Assembly: GCF_051622035.1 (NCBI RefSeq)
Contig: NC_135366.1
Span: 997,001 to 1,061,000, forward strand
Direction: 5' to 3'
DNA: 64,000 nucleotides
DNA from: Arctopsyche grandis
Lineage: Eukaryota > Arthropoda > Insecta > Trichoptera > Hydropsychidae
Of the stretch, positions 10,641-21,375 are shown piece by piece (the stretch's first letter is position 1; each line of letters starts with the position of its first letter). The translations under genes were made by a program, and so were the position numbers. The notes below the pieces were generated by a model. That model was not told the DNA's origin and did not search any database. It saw only the letters and a list, made by a program, of their open reading frames with translations.

Positions 10641-11496
10641 TCAAATATATATATACATGTGTATATAAAGAGGAAGAAATACTTTTCATTGAAGTATATT
10701 CGTCAACTTCACAACTTATAATCACCGTATGATTTCTGCAAATAAAGTTATCACATATAGCATGTAAATAATAACATTGAAATCTTCAAACCATTAGCAC
10801 GTTACATTATATTTGTACAATTTAATTCGTATACTAATAACACGCGGTTAATTCAACTTGGGCGACGCCAGGCATTATGGCCATACCTATATACATGTAT
10901 GGAGAAATTTTATCAAAATAAAACCTTCCTATATACCGTCTTATAAAACCTTCCTAATAAAGTCAAAATAAAACCGTCCTATATACCAATGATTCTTAAG
11001 GAGATCGTCAAGAATGTCACGATTTAGCTGAACAATACGAATATTGCTTTAAAAGTCCTGAAGTACATAACTCGATGGGTTTTGATAACAGTAAGGTGGA
11101 TTACGTTAATGATAATAAGAGTGAATTTTTTTAAAAGAATAATTGATAGATAGAGCTTTCAAAGATTTTTATGAAAAGGTTCACCTATAATACATATGTA
11201 TATATATTGGGGGGTTTGAAGTGACATATGATAGGTTAGGCCTCACACAAATATATAAACAGGCTTTCTCCAATGCGGCGTGGTGAAGTTGCAATTGTCA
11301 GGTTAACGTTAGACGAACCTTTGGCGTGACGATGGAGCCGTGGAGTAGTGGTCGTCGAAGAGTACGAGGAGTCGAAGGTGACTTGGCTAGCTCGCGAGAT
11401 GACAGCTGTCTCCTCGCGCCAAACTTCGCGTCTCAATACACAATAAACACGTCCAAACACTCTTCTTCGCAACCCGCTATTTACACGTTCTATTTT
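10641..11496. other. Intergenic, nothing firmly identified
   Basis: Two imperfect copies of an 'AAAATAAAACCTTCCTATAT' phrase lie around 10915-10990. A GC-richer stretch at about 11230-11490 has a short frame with no recognisable domain. It could be the end of a mobile element. Confidence 0.35.
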
Positions 11497-12428
11497 GCGG
11501 TCTCCCTCACGGGACCGAAAGTGAAACGCTCGAAAACGCAAATATCGGAAGGCAAAGATCGAAAATCGAAAGATCTTAAGTCGAAAGATCAAAAAAAGGG
11601 TGTATGATAAACGGTACTATGTATATATAATATATATGAGTGGCATGCGGTGAAATTATCTCTCTTTTTGTCATACATATGAGAGAAAGCAGGGGTGATT
11701 AGCTACACATAAACCCTTCGTTAAATTAACAAAGTCACGACGAGAATTTCAAGTCGAGAATACGTGGGAAGCACGCGAACGTTCAGTTATTTTAACCCTT
11801 ATCGTACCGGGTTGTAAAGCTGAAACGAGCGCATTGAAACTGCCGTTTGATTACGCTCTACTTTGATTATGTTGGGTACACATATTTTTTCCCCGTCATA
11901 AATGACGGGTAGTGTATTGTAGTTAGGAACATACATATAAGGCGATCGGATTACGCGAGCGATTAAGTTTATTTATCAATGGAAATTGCACACCGTAAAT
12001 CCAAGATAATCATTCTGATAAAATCGTATTCAGTTCACTCGTACGTATTGAAAAGCTTTCAGTCGAATATTTTCAGATTTTATTCAATACAAAAGCGAGA
12101 TATATTTCTATATATTTGTAAGTTTGAAAGGACTGGCAATATTCATTCATTCACTCATTGTTATGTCCAATGTTTTATTTATCGTATTTCTTGCGTAATA
12201 ATTGAATCATGCCTACAATGAATACAATATTATACAGATGCGCTATGGGAGGAAAAGCTTGTTCCTCTTGTTCCTGTTGTATCCTGCTCGCGCAAATTAA
12301 GTGAGTATGTACGACGGGGGGGAGAGACCCTTTTTTATCTTTCGACTTAAGATCTTTCGATTTTCGATCTTTGCCTTCCGATATTTGCGTTTTTGGGCGT
12401 TTCACTCTCGGTCCCGTGAGGTAGACCC
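11497..12428. mobile_element. Foldback element with about 125-bp inverted arms
   Basis: The left arm (GGTCTCCCTCACGGGACCG...GGAAGGCAAAGATCGAAAAT...) is repeated inverted at 12298-12428, ending GTAGACCC. The arm sequence is that of the smaller foldback MITE at 5770-6052, but here about 670 bp of unrelated AT-rich DNA lies between the arms. Two separate MITE fragments in opposite orientation are an alternative. The short frames inside show no known domain. Confidence 0.6.
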
Positions 12429-12645
12429 TCTATTTCGGTGGGTTCGGTGTATATTGCCCACAAAGCACTCGCCCGAAAGTCACTAAAATCTCTATAACCG
12501 AACATCTGGCAGCTGAAAAGTCCATCATACTAACGATAGCTATCATACTAACGAGAATTCCAGTGCCAAATATTCCGTATTCGCGATTTTCATGGCAAAA
12601 ATTGTCTTTTGGCCGATCGCCATGTGAGTAATAATCCAATTACCA
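12425..12645. repeat. Relative of the 911-1476 inverted-repeat family
   Basis: CCCACAAAGCACTCGCCCG, then GTCACTAAAATCTC and ACATCTGGCA match the arm of the 911-1476 element. A weaker inverted counterpart runs to about 12645. It contains a direct repeat of CATACTAACGA. Confidence 0.45.
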
Positions 12646-12768
12646 TTTTTGTGTCGGAAAACATTTCTAATGCGCAAAATCTGGTTCCAAATTAACAATC
12701 TTGATACTTTTTTTTGTTACCAATTGATGACAATACAATAATTTACTGTCAATTAACTTAATTCAGAC

Positions 12769-12993
12769 CAGTGGCGGCTCGTCCATATGGGTTGCGGGGC
12801 TGTAGTCCACCCAGTACAGTAAAAATTCAGGCTATTTTTTTCGTGAACATGGGCTGCGGATTGCAGCCTCCCAGTATAGTACATAAGCATGCTATTTTTG
12901 TTTTCATTCGACCACTGGTTTGGTTAATGAGCTACTACAGCCTGATTAATCTATGCAGCCCCCCCACTATGAATTCTCACGAGCCGCTACTAA
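12769..12993. mobile_element. hAT-type MITE with 8-bp target duplication
   Basis: The terminus CAGTGGCGGCTCGT pairs with ACGAGCCGCTACTA. ATTCAGAC is duplicated on both sides (12761-12768 and 12994-13001). A second copy lies at 13395-13616. Confidence 0.85.
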
Positions 12994-13009
12994 TTCAGAC
13001 CACGCTTTT

Positions 13010-13344
13010 TAACCCTTTGAATGCTGACCAACGCTGATCGGCGTTTTCCCAACAAGTCTACGAGCCTGAAATGCGTTGATAGGCATTACATTTTAACAAA
13101 CTATAAAGAAGATGGAACTAGTTTTGGAAAAATATATTCATTAATAGACTTCTTTTGTTTATTTTATATTGTTGCAAGATATATTAGAGAGTCTAAACAC
13201 ACTTAGGTGGTAGTTATCTAGGGTTTGTTTGGATACAATTACTATAATTTTTATACCTGCTTTCTATTGGATTTCTAAATAATTCTATTTGTAAATTTTT
13301 GTGAAATTTTCAGCGTGGAAGACTTTGAACAGAGAAGACGTTAA
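13010..13344. mobile_element. piggyBac-like MITE (family 1), second copy
   Basis: The left end is TTAACCCTTTGAATGCTGACC. The body matches 7510-8086 (ACATTTTAACAAACTATAAA and ATATTAGAGAGTCTAAACAC). The right end is shortened but stops at TTAA. Internal deletions make it about 240 bp shorter than the first copy. Confidence 0.75.
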
Positions 13345-13394
13345 TAATTAATCAGATTATTCGGATATGAGCAGAAAAAGCAATGAGCCTTTTC

Positions 13395-13616
13395 CAGTGG
13401 CGGTTCATATGGGCTGCGGGGCTGCAGGCCCCCCCAGTACAGTACAAATGCATGCTGTTTTTGTCGTTTACATAGGCTGCGGCCTGCAGACCTCCCAGTA
13501 TAGTACATATGCATGGTATTTTTGTTTTCATTCAATCACCGGTTTGGGTAACGAGCTACTACAGTCGGATTTATCTCTGCAGCCACACCACTATGAGTTT
13601 TCACGAGCCGCTACTG
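13395..13616. mobile_element. hAT-type MITE, second copy, 8-bp target duplication
   Basis: The ends are CAGTGGCGGTTCAT and ACGAGCCGCTACTG, flanked by GCCTTTTC on both sides (13387-13394, 13617-13624). It shares the body of 12769-12993, for example TGCAGCC...CACCACTATGA. Confidence 0.87.
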
Positions 13617-13866
13617 GCCTTTTCTTTATCAATCAGAATCCAACAAGTTTATCGTTTGCACTGACTTTTACAAGGCAGTCGTTCGTTTTCAATACGCCTA
13701 CAATTTATTTATAAAAATATGATAAAGAGCACTGATTCCGTACCCGGATAATCGAGGTTGTACTGTTATATAGATTACATTGCATTGATCGAGAAAATAT
13801 ATATTTATTTATTGAACAAAAAAACAACAGACAACAGATGTAGAAATGATTCGGTGATTATATCCT

Positions 13867-13975
13867 AAATGTGAATCGTTAACAGGATAACCGCCGCTAC
13901 GAAAATTACTCGCATGGATCTCCTGTAGCTCGAAAATTCATCGCACAAAAAAATTGCCGTACAGAAAACTGTCCA
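13867..13975 (+). repeat. Left inverted-repeat module of unit A
   Basis: Starts AAATGTGAATCGTTAACAGG, continues ATAACCGCCGC and several GAAAATT/GAAAACT phrases. Its reverse complement, diverged, lies after the gene at 16381-16483. A second inverted copy at about 14060-14110 closes a smaller palindromic element beside it. Confidence 0.7.
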
Positions 13976-14099
13976 CATATTGATCAAAATTGCCCAAATC
14001 TCGTAAAAAAAAAGCATTTGCTGACCAATATTTCAGCAGTTTTCTATAAGGTAATTTTCGAGCAATTTTTGTAGCGGCGGTTATTCTGGTAGAGATTCA

Positions 14100-14306
14100 C
14101 ATTTGAGATGTAGCCCGTTTACCCAAAAATATAGATCAGTAAAGTGGACTTTTCTTGCCAACGGACAAATGCCTGGATTTTCCAGGAGAAAATTGTGTTT
14201 GGCAACACTAATTTTGACATTCAACAATCTAGAAACCCCACTCGAGTCCGTTACCAGCGCCACTTTCGCGTCAGACTGGGAAGACCCTCGACTAGATACG
14301 TCTTAA
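14100..14306 (+). promoter_or_regulatory. Conserved 5' leader/promoter segment of the zinc-finger genes
   Basis: About 200 bp immediately before the first ATG. It is almost unchanged in all four units (equivalents start near 21080, 26265 and 34810). It is retained with the gene and is the likely promoter and 5' UTR. I see no clear TATA box. Confidence 0.4.
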
Positions 14307-14378
14307 ATGTCTACATCTAGGAATCCATTGTCCACTATCCACTCTCCAGGAGTTTGTGCTTCTTCTTCCCAAGTAGCG

Positions 14379-16351
14379 ATGGAGTGCAGACTTTGTCTCT
14401 GCTCTGCTCCAGCAGGATCCTTCGTCTCCATCCACGACGACCCTCATCCACCGCGTTTGGCGCAACGCATTTGGACCTGCTGTCAGCTGCGGGTTAGTCA
14501 CGTTACGCTTGAACCACTGCTATTGTTAATTCGCTACTCCTCGTTATCGTCAATACCTTCCACATTTGCAGGTAAGGAAAGGTGACCATCTGCCAGATAT
14601 GATATGCCTTTCTTGTGTCAGCAATCTGGAATTTTTCGAGAGCTTTCGAAACGCTTGTTTTCGGAATGACACAAAGTCGAGGGTGGAATTAGGCAAGTAT
14701 GTGAAAGTCAAACCGGAAGAGGTTTTGCTGGAAGATTTAATATGGGAAGATGAGTTGGGTGCTGATTGGCCATCCAACATTTCTAGCTCACCAGACGACG
14801 GCGAGGTAAGTAAATCAAGATCTTTAGATTGATTCTTAGAGAAACATTCACTTAATCGAAAGTAAAAATTCATATGTAAAATGACATCTAATCACACTAT
14901 AAATATGTTCACATGTTCAATTGAATAAATTTCGGTTTATTTTTTAGATCCCTGGAAGAAAAAACACTTTGGGAGATAATATGGCAGCAATAATAGATGC
15001 CAACAGACACATTCTAGCGGAAGAATTACCATTTCGAAAAACTTTAGATAAGATGTGCTCAACAAATTCTGAATTGGACCGTAAAACAGATTTCCAATAC
15101 AAATCGTTGACTCGTAAAAACAATCTAGTGACACAGAAAAACTCACCCACTCAAAGAGAGCTGCATGATTGTGACACTTGTTCAAAATCTTTTAACAGTA
15201 AAGATGATCTAAGTGTACACTTGAGGGTTCATAGTGGGGCAAAGCCACATAAATGTGACGTTTGTTTCAAATCATTGCTTTCGAAATCTAAACTCCGTGT
15301 ACACATGGGTATTCATACTGGGTTAAAGTCACACACATGTGACATTTGTTTAAAATCATTCCTTAGAAAAGGTGAACTCAATGTACATATGCGTAGGCAT
15401 ACTGGAGTAAAGCCATACAAATGTGAAATTTGTTTAAAATCATTTCTTAGAATATCACAACTCAATGTACATATGCGTATTCATAATGGAGTAAAGTCAC
15501 ACAAATGTGACATTTGTTTAAAATCATTCCTTAGAAAAGGTGAACTCAATGTACATGTGCGTATGCATCTTGGAGTAAAGCCACATAAATGTGACATTTG
15601 TTTAAAATCATTTCTTAGAAAATCACACCTCAATTCACACATGGAAATTCATACCGGGGTGAAGTCACACAAATGTGACATTTGTTTGAAGTCATTCCTT
15701 AGAAAATCACAACTCAAAGTACATATGGATATTCATACTGGAGTAAAGCCACACAAATGTGACATTTGTTTAAAATCATTCCTTAGAAAACGTGAACTCA
15801 ATTCACATATGGTTACTCATACTGGGGAAAAGTCATACAAATGCGACATATGTTTAAAATCATATTCTCAAAAACAAAGTCTTGTTGCACATATGAGTAT
15901 TCATACTAGAGTAAGGGCACACAAATGTGATATTTGTTTAAAATCATTCCTTAGAAAAAATCTACTCAATTCACATGTGGTTATTCATACTGAGGTAAAG
16001 CCATACAAATGTGACATTTGTTCAAAAACATATTCTCTGAAACGATATCTTAGTGCACATATGGGTATCCATACTGGGGCAAAGCCACACAAATGTTACA
16101 TTTGCTTAAAATCATTCCATAGAAAATCACACATCAATTTTCACATGGTTACTCATACTGGGATAAAACCACACAAATGTGACATTTGTTTAAAATCCTT
16201 CCTTAAAAAAAGAGAACTAAATTCACATATGTTTATTCATACTGGGGTAAGTCCACACAAATGTGACATTTGTTCAAAAATATTTACTGCGAAACGAAAT
16301 CTTAGTGCACATATATATAAAATTCATAATGGGGTAATGTTACAAAAATAG
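14379..16351 (+). CDS. ZAD-C2H2 zinc-finger protein, copy A (14 fingers)
   Basis: Probable nuclear DNA-binding transcription factor. Exons are 14379-14492, 14572-14805 and 14948-16351, all joined in phase 0, giving about 583 residues. Residues 1-75 are a ZAD domain with paired zinc ligands CRLC near the start and CLSC after the loop; ZAD domains dimerise. An acidic linker follows (EEVLLEDLIWEDELGADW). The last exon encodes 14 C2H2 fingers at 28-residue spacing (typical unit HKCDICLKSFLRKGELNVHM) with linkers close to HTGVKPHK. I chose the ATG just before CRLC; an in-frame ATG at 14307 would add 24 residues. Intron 2 is only 142 bp, since it lacks the MITE present in copies B-D. Confidence 0.9.
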
Positions 16352-16380
16352 AAATATTTTACAGGTCTTTTCGTAAAAAA

Positions 16381-16483
16381 AAGTATTTGCGGGCAGTTTT
16401 CTTGCGACCAACTTTCCTGTGCGATCAATTTTCGTGCTACGGGTTATCCACGCGAGCGGCTATCCTGTTAGCGATTCACATTT
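16381..16483 (-). repeat. Right inverted-repeat module of unit A
   Basis: Reads AAAGTATTTGCGGGCAG...GCGACCAACTTTCCTGT...GGTTATCC...GCGATTCACATTT. Its reverse complement aligns with the left module over about 100-130 bases. Confidence 0.7.
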
Positions 16484-16518
16484 GACAAGTAACCCGTTTA
16501 CCGATTTTTTGATACTCG

Positions 16519-18296
16519 TGTAGGCGGGGTAGGAAGTGTTGACCGTATCCCAGCCTAACGAAACACTGTTGTGCTTGTTTTAGGTTGTTTTATTGTTTGC
16601 CTAATCATTGTACAAGTGTATTAGAATTGTGGCGGCTCGCTTATACGACATGGTCGAGTTTGGTTGCCTTCCTGCGAGTGGGGACCAACCCGGCTGGGTT
16701 CGGAGAGCTACTACTCACTCTGTCTTCAGCTGTCATATAATAAACACGTGCATTAACATGCCAGTCGTCTCATTCGTTCATCCTCCATACTGGTGACCCC
16801 CGACATCGAGCCACGCAGCCTCGATCAATTTCAACATGCCGCTCATCCCATGCCGCTCATCCCTGCCTCGCCGAGTCAGGCGGGAGAAGCTACCCGCCGC
16901 GCCCCCATCGCCATCAACACGCGTCGCGGCCCGCGGGTGACAATAAACGAGCAGACACGGCTACCTACCTACCTACCTACCTACCGACGTCCAGCCACAA
17001 CGTCGACGACAGGTGCTTTTAAAAAATGGGGGAGCGAATGAGACGACGATCTTGACAGCTGGATGTGGAGTCATGCGCGATCCACTACACATAGAACGGT
17101 CATCCAGCACCACAAGACATACACCACCTCAGCACCATCATCATCATCATCATCATCATCAAGGCCCCGTCCGTCCCCACGAGCGTCGTCACGCCGAGAC
17201 GGGCGGTAGCGCTACAACACCTCCACGAGCCACAACGACTCACAGTCCAGCTCGGAGTATCATCAACCACATCGATGCCCCTGCCGCCCCCGCCGCCCCA
17301 CCAACCGACATCAGCCTCGGAAGAGCGGCGCCGCCGCAGCATCGCATCGCGCGACCATCGGACCACCCACCGTCCTGCTCGCGACGTCACCGCCCTCGAA
17401 TCTACCGACCATTCAGGGCGGTACACCTATGTACACAGCGGATGACCCACGTCAACATTTTTTTTTCTCCCTACGTAATAATTTTTTCTCTTTGTGTAAC
17501 AACAATTTTTTTTCTTTTGTAAAATTTGTTTCTTTGTAATTTTGGTATCGCTGATGCTGGGGGGGGAGTGATGTGGCGGCTCGCTTATACGACATGGTCG
17601 AGTTTGGTTGCCTTCCTGCGAGTGGGGACCAACCCGGCTGGGTTCGGAGAGCTACTACTCACTCTGTCTTCAGCTGTCATATAATAAACACGTGCATTAA
17701 CATGCCAGTCGTCTCATTCGTTCATCCTCCATAGAATATTTGGGGAAGTTTTCTTGAAGCGGCTATTGACTGTTGACTTGGTGTCGTGATGGCCGCTGGA
17801 TCTGCAATGTGTCGTTGCTCTGGATCCGGCTATGTTCAGAAGGTCTCTGGATGTCGACTGGTCCGCTGCTGTGTGTCGACTCTTGTTGCTGTGGGTCGAC
17901 TGGTCTGCTGCTGTGTGTCGACGCTTGTTGCTGTGGGTCGACTGAAGTTGTTTGGGGTGGACCTCATTTTATATTGTTTTTGGGCATCACGTGACTCGTC
18001 GCAGATGGTGGTTATGCGTGTGCGAGGAATGTGTTTTTGTCGATTAGGGTGGACGTTACTCGAACGTTTGGCGACGTTCCACTCGATTTAGTTTAATGGC
18101 TACAGGTGTTCTTCGACCGGTGTTGTTCCGCTCGACTTGTAGGGGTGGAACTTGCTAGAATGTTTGGCACCGTTCCGCTCGATTTAGTTTAATGGCTGCA
18201 GGTGTTCTTCGACTTCGGGTGACGTCAATGGTTAAGCGTGGGAAATGTATTCTGCGTCGCAATAAATGTCTTGACGATGGTGACGAGATTCCTACA
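16519..18296 (-). mobile_element. Solo LTR fossil (about 0.66 kb net), interrupted by a younger LTR element
   Basis: Ends TGTAGG...CCTACA, flanked by a CTCG duplication (16515-16518, 18297-18300). Units C and D show the uninterrupted site 'gatactc/cattgag', confirming the insertion. A 4-bp duplication suits Ty3/gypsy-type integration. On the minus strand it has a TATA-like AATATAAAATGAGG and GTCGACCCACAGCA repeats, also found in the related LTR at 61585-62392. The element at 16628-17732 is inserted into it. Only the LTR remains. Confidence 0.7.
16628..17732 (+). mobile_element. Compact LTR retrotransposon fossil (TRIM-like) with two 161-bp LTRs
   Basis: LTRs are at 16628-16788 and 17572-17732, beginning TGTGGCGGCTCGC; they appear identical, so the insertion is recent. 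AGAAT is duplicated on both sides. A primer-binding-like TGGTGACCCCCGAC follows the 5' LTR and a polypurine GGGGGGGAG precedes the 3' LTR. The interior of about 780 bp is proline/histidine-rich or simple sequence with no pol, so it is non-autonomous and internally reduced. A solo LTR of the same family lies at 40269-40429. Confidence 0.85.
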
Positions 18297-18485
18297 CTCG
18301 CATTGAGTTGATGCCATTGACACATGCAATACTTGAATGAATCTAAACGTTTTCATGTAACGGTAGTACTGTAATAATCTACACCCCGGTGTCTTTCTTG
18401 TTTATGTATTTTGTTTCTTTTCGTGTGAATTATTTTTTGTTTAAAATTGTTGGCTACAGTCTGATCGCTTATATTTCATCGGGGG

Positions 18486-19976
18486 TGTCCGAGCCAACAA
18501 ACCCACATGGCCGTGTTTTGGGCTCTTACGGGCGCGCACTCATTTTTTTACGAGGCGCGTTCATCTGTCAAAACAGACGCTCGCTATACGCCGGCCGAGA
18601 CGCTCGCCATCCGCCGGCCGAGACGGTACTGGCGTAGCTGGTCTACCTTGCCTGACCAGCTGCAGCCAGCGTACTCATCCACAGCCCCCGCCAGAGAGGG
18701 GCACAGGCGCCGGCAAACTCCCCGGCTCGCCATTCTATTCGTCAATAAACAAGGATAACCCGAGCTGACCTGTCTAATTCCCCACCCCGCCCTGTTCCAG
18801 CACGTGCTCCAGAGCGAGCTGAACACACATAGAGACGACGACACACACACACAGCCACTGGTCACCCAGCATACACACACACATTACAGCTCCTGAAGCT
18901 AACGTTCATGGTCCTTCGAGTCGGGATGATCTACAGCGCTGGACTCTGTCGTCGGCATACCAGGTTGGTCGTCAGCCATTTTGTCTCTCCCGTTATTCCT
19001 TTGTGTTGGCTGTCCGCCATCTTGTAATCCCGCTTCCCTTTTGTTTAACGGCGTGGGTTTCCCCCCCCCCCCCTTTTGTTTCACGGCGCGGGTTTCCCCC
19101 CCGTGATATCGTTTCACCCCTCACAGTTTCTCGAAGTCATGACGACTCAATTGCGACGTCGTCGTGGCGCCCTTCGGGGAAGGCTGACGAAGCTCACGAA
19201 TCTGGTCGACCAATTACCGCCGAGCGTGACCCGACTCGAATATAAGCTCGAGGAGGCGCGCCAGCTGCGTCTCGATTTCTTGGACACGCAGTCCGAGTTA
19301 GAAGCGTTAGAGCTCAAAGAGGCGGAGGAGTCCGCGCTGACATGGGACGAATTTGAGGACGCCTATTTGGCATATACAGATGCAGTGCTGGACAAACTAG
19401 ATGCCGCAAAGAGCATCACCTTGTCGGGAGGAACCTCCCCCCCAAGCGACCTTTTCCCGGTCGATCAAACCGTCCGTCGCACTGTTGACCAACTCGCTAC
19501 TCCCCCAGTGGACCAACCCATTCGTCTCCCGGCACTAGAACTGCCAACATTCGATGGTAAGCTCGAAGATTGGCCCCAGTTCTCCCAACGCTTCCAAGCC
19601 GCAATAGACGGCAGTAAAGTGGATTCAGTCCGCTTCCAATATCTTACTGCCAGTCTTACCGGTGAGGCCCGCAACATTCTCCGCGGCCTCGACTGTGCGG
19701 AAGGGGCCTTCACCACCGCTTGGTCCATTCTCGAGGACCGGTACAACAATAAGAGGTTGTTGGTCCAGAGACACGTCCAGGCATTGCTCAACGCTGAGCC
19801 TGTGGGCCATGACGTTGGTCAAGGGTTGCGGCGGCTGTTGGATGACATCACCATGCATACCCGCACCCTCGGGTCCATGGGCGTCCCCGTCGTCACATGG
19901 GACGACATCCTCGTAAAAATGAGTGCGCGCCCGTAAGAGCCCAAAACACGGCCATGTGGGTTTGTTGGCTCGGACA
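18486..19976 (+). mobile_element. BEL/Pao-type LTR fossil fragment with inverted terminal repeats
   Basis: Begins TGTCCGAGCCAAC and ends GTTGGCTCGGACA. The first about 62-70 bp recur inverted at the right end, and GGGGG is duplicated at both sides (18481-18485, 19977-19981). Unit C has the empty site (catcgggggcaattcag). A probable LTR occupies about 18486-18905, followed by a TGGTCCTTCGAGTCGGG primer-binding-like site. Then comes a gag frame at 19139-19936 with a DUF1759-like region (ELPTFDGKLEDWPQFSQRF). No pol is present; it is a partial, broken copy. Confidence 0.75.
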
Positions 19977-19981
19977 GGGGG

Positions 19982-20470
19982 CAATTCAGTTCATTGCTTT
20001 GAGATAAGATCCATGCACCAGACCTATATTTTCATGTTTTGTACATATGTATATAAAACATTGCTAATTGTTGAATATGAGGAAATTGAGTAATTGTTGA
20101 ATATGAGAAGTGAAAAATATGGAATACTGCAAGTTATATTGTTTTGAGTTGACTTTCCGTTGCTATGACTTTCCATCGCAAAGTCAACATTTAAATGAAA
20201 CGTTATTCCGAATCAAAGCCAGTGATCTCATATACTTATTTCACAACAATAGCCAAGTCTTACGATGGCATAATCGTCGCTCTTGTACAAACATGCAGAA
20301 TGAATCTCTGGCAACGTCCCATTTGACTATTCCAGAAGAAAGAATTCATCGCTTTGAAGCTGAGAAACGAGCTTCTTTGTACACATAATTACTATTGTAA
20401 ACATAAATAAAGGATCCTCTTACTAACACAATCAGTGTTTTCATAGACCTTCCCGCGGTGAATTAAGATT
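19982..20470 (+). repeat. Conserved downstream block of the zinc-finger units, with 92-aa frame
   Basis: Contains a 92-codon frame (20110-20388; MKNMEYCKLYCFELTF...). The block recurs at 23735-24208 and 29210-29695. The unit C frame is intact and nearly identical, but the unit B copy carries a 16-bp deletion that breaks the frame. I recognise no family. It is either a decayed exon or non-coding sequence carried with the unit. Confidence 0.5.
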
Positions 20471-20482
20471 AAACTGTGATTT

Positions 20483-20665
20483 GACATTCGAACTATCAAA
20501 GTAAAATGAACGCAAAAGCGATTGCCAACCTTCTCGGATGCGAGCGTCAGATGAGCTAACAGATGCCCGCGAACAACTCGCGAGGACCACAACCAACGGC
20601 CACGAGGGTTTTTGGCTCGAACATATGTCTAGTCGATAATAATAAAAATTTCTTAAATAAAAAGT
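20483..20665 (+). repeat. 'MNAKAIANLLG' block, unit A copy
   Basis: Encodes MNAKAIANLLGCERQMS then a stop. The unit B copy (25596-25781) is open for 61 residues and the unit C copy (34169 onward) is interrupted. Its 3' side runs into AAAAAGTATTTGCG, the same phrase that follows the zinc-finger stop codons. No family was recognised. Confidence 0.5.
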
Positions 20666-20679
20666 ATTTGCGAAAATTT

Positions 20680-20855
20680 TTGTTTGTGTGACCAGTAATC
20701 ATACGACCAATTTTTAATTTTTGGGTGTGACCAGTTTTCTCGTGACCGATTTTAGGGTGACCCGTTTTAGTACGACGGGTGATCACGTGTGACCGATCTA
20801 GAGCGACCGGTTATCCTGAGACCGGTTCACATTTGACTAGTAATCACTGTACCGA
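20680..20855 (+). repeat. GACCAGTTTT phrase array, end of unit A
   Basis: Degenerate repeats of GTGACCAGTTTTCTC, GTGACCGATTTTAG and ACCGGTTATCC lead into GGTTCACATTTGACTAGT. Reverse-complemented, the array matches the left module's GAAAACTGGTC-type phrases. Arrays at 25775-25990 and 34345-34560 are longer. Confidence 0.6.
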
Positions 20856-21375
20856 CAACAGATGTAGAAATGGTGATTATATCCTAAATGTGAATCGTTA
20901 ACAGGATGACCGCCGCTACGAAAATTACTCGCATTGATCTCCTGTAGCTCGAAAATTCGTCGCACAGGAAAATTGCCGTACAGATAACTGTCCACATATT
21001 GGTCAAAATTGCCCAAATCTCGTAAAAAAAAAGCATTTCCTGACCAATTTTTGAGCGATTTTTGTAGCGGCGGTTATTCTGGTAGAGATTCACATTTGAG
21101 ATGTAGCCCGTTTACCCAATAATACAGATCAGTAAAGTGGACTTTTCTTGCCAACGGACAAATGCCTGGAATTTCCAGGAGAAAATAAATTGTGCTTGGC
21201 AACACTAATTTTGACATTCAACAATCTAGAAACCCCACTCGAGTCCGTCACCAGCGCCACCTTCGCGTCAGACTGGGAAGACCCTCGACTAGATACGTCT
21301 TAAATGTCTACATCTAGGAATCCATTGTCCACTATCCACTCTCCAGGAGTTTGTGCTTCTTCTTCCCAAGTAGCG

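Larger units (their letters stand above)
13833..20855 (+). repeat. Zinc-finger tandem unit A
   Basis: First of four segmental copies in the same orientation. Order inside the unit: inverted-repeat module, ZAD-C2H2 gene, inverted copy of the module, downstream block ('cattgagtcgatgcc'), conserved block with a 92-aa frame, block with 'MNAKAIANLLG', and a GACCAGTTTT array. The unit is enlarged by unit-specific LTR fossils at 16519-18296 and 18486-19976. Confidence 0.75.

Noticed and set aside
17013-17522. His/Pro-rich 169-codon frame
   Set aside because: It lies in the non-coding interior of a compact LTR fossil and contains a CAT-repeat tract. No domain was recognised.
20110-20388. 92-codon frame in the downstream block, possible small gene
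   Set aside because: One of three copies has a 16-bp deletion out of frame and no family is recognised, so I list it as a repeat block, not a CDS.
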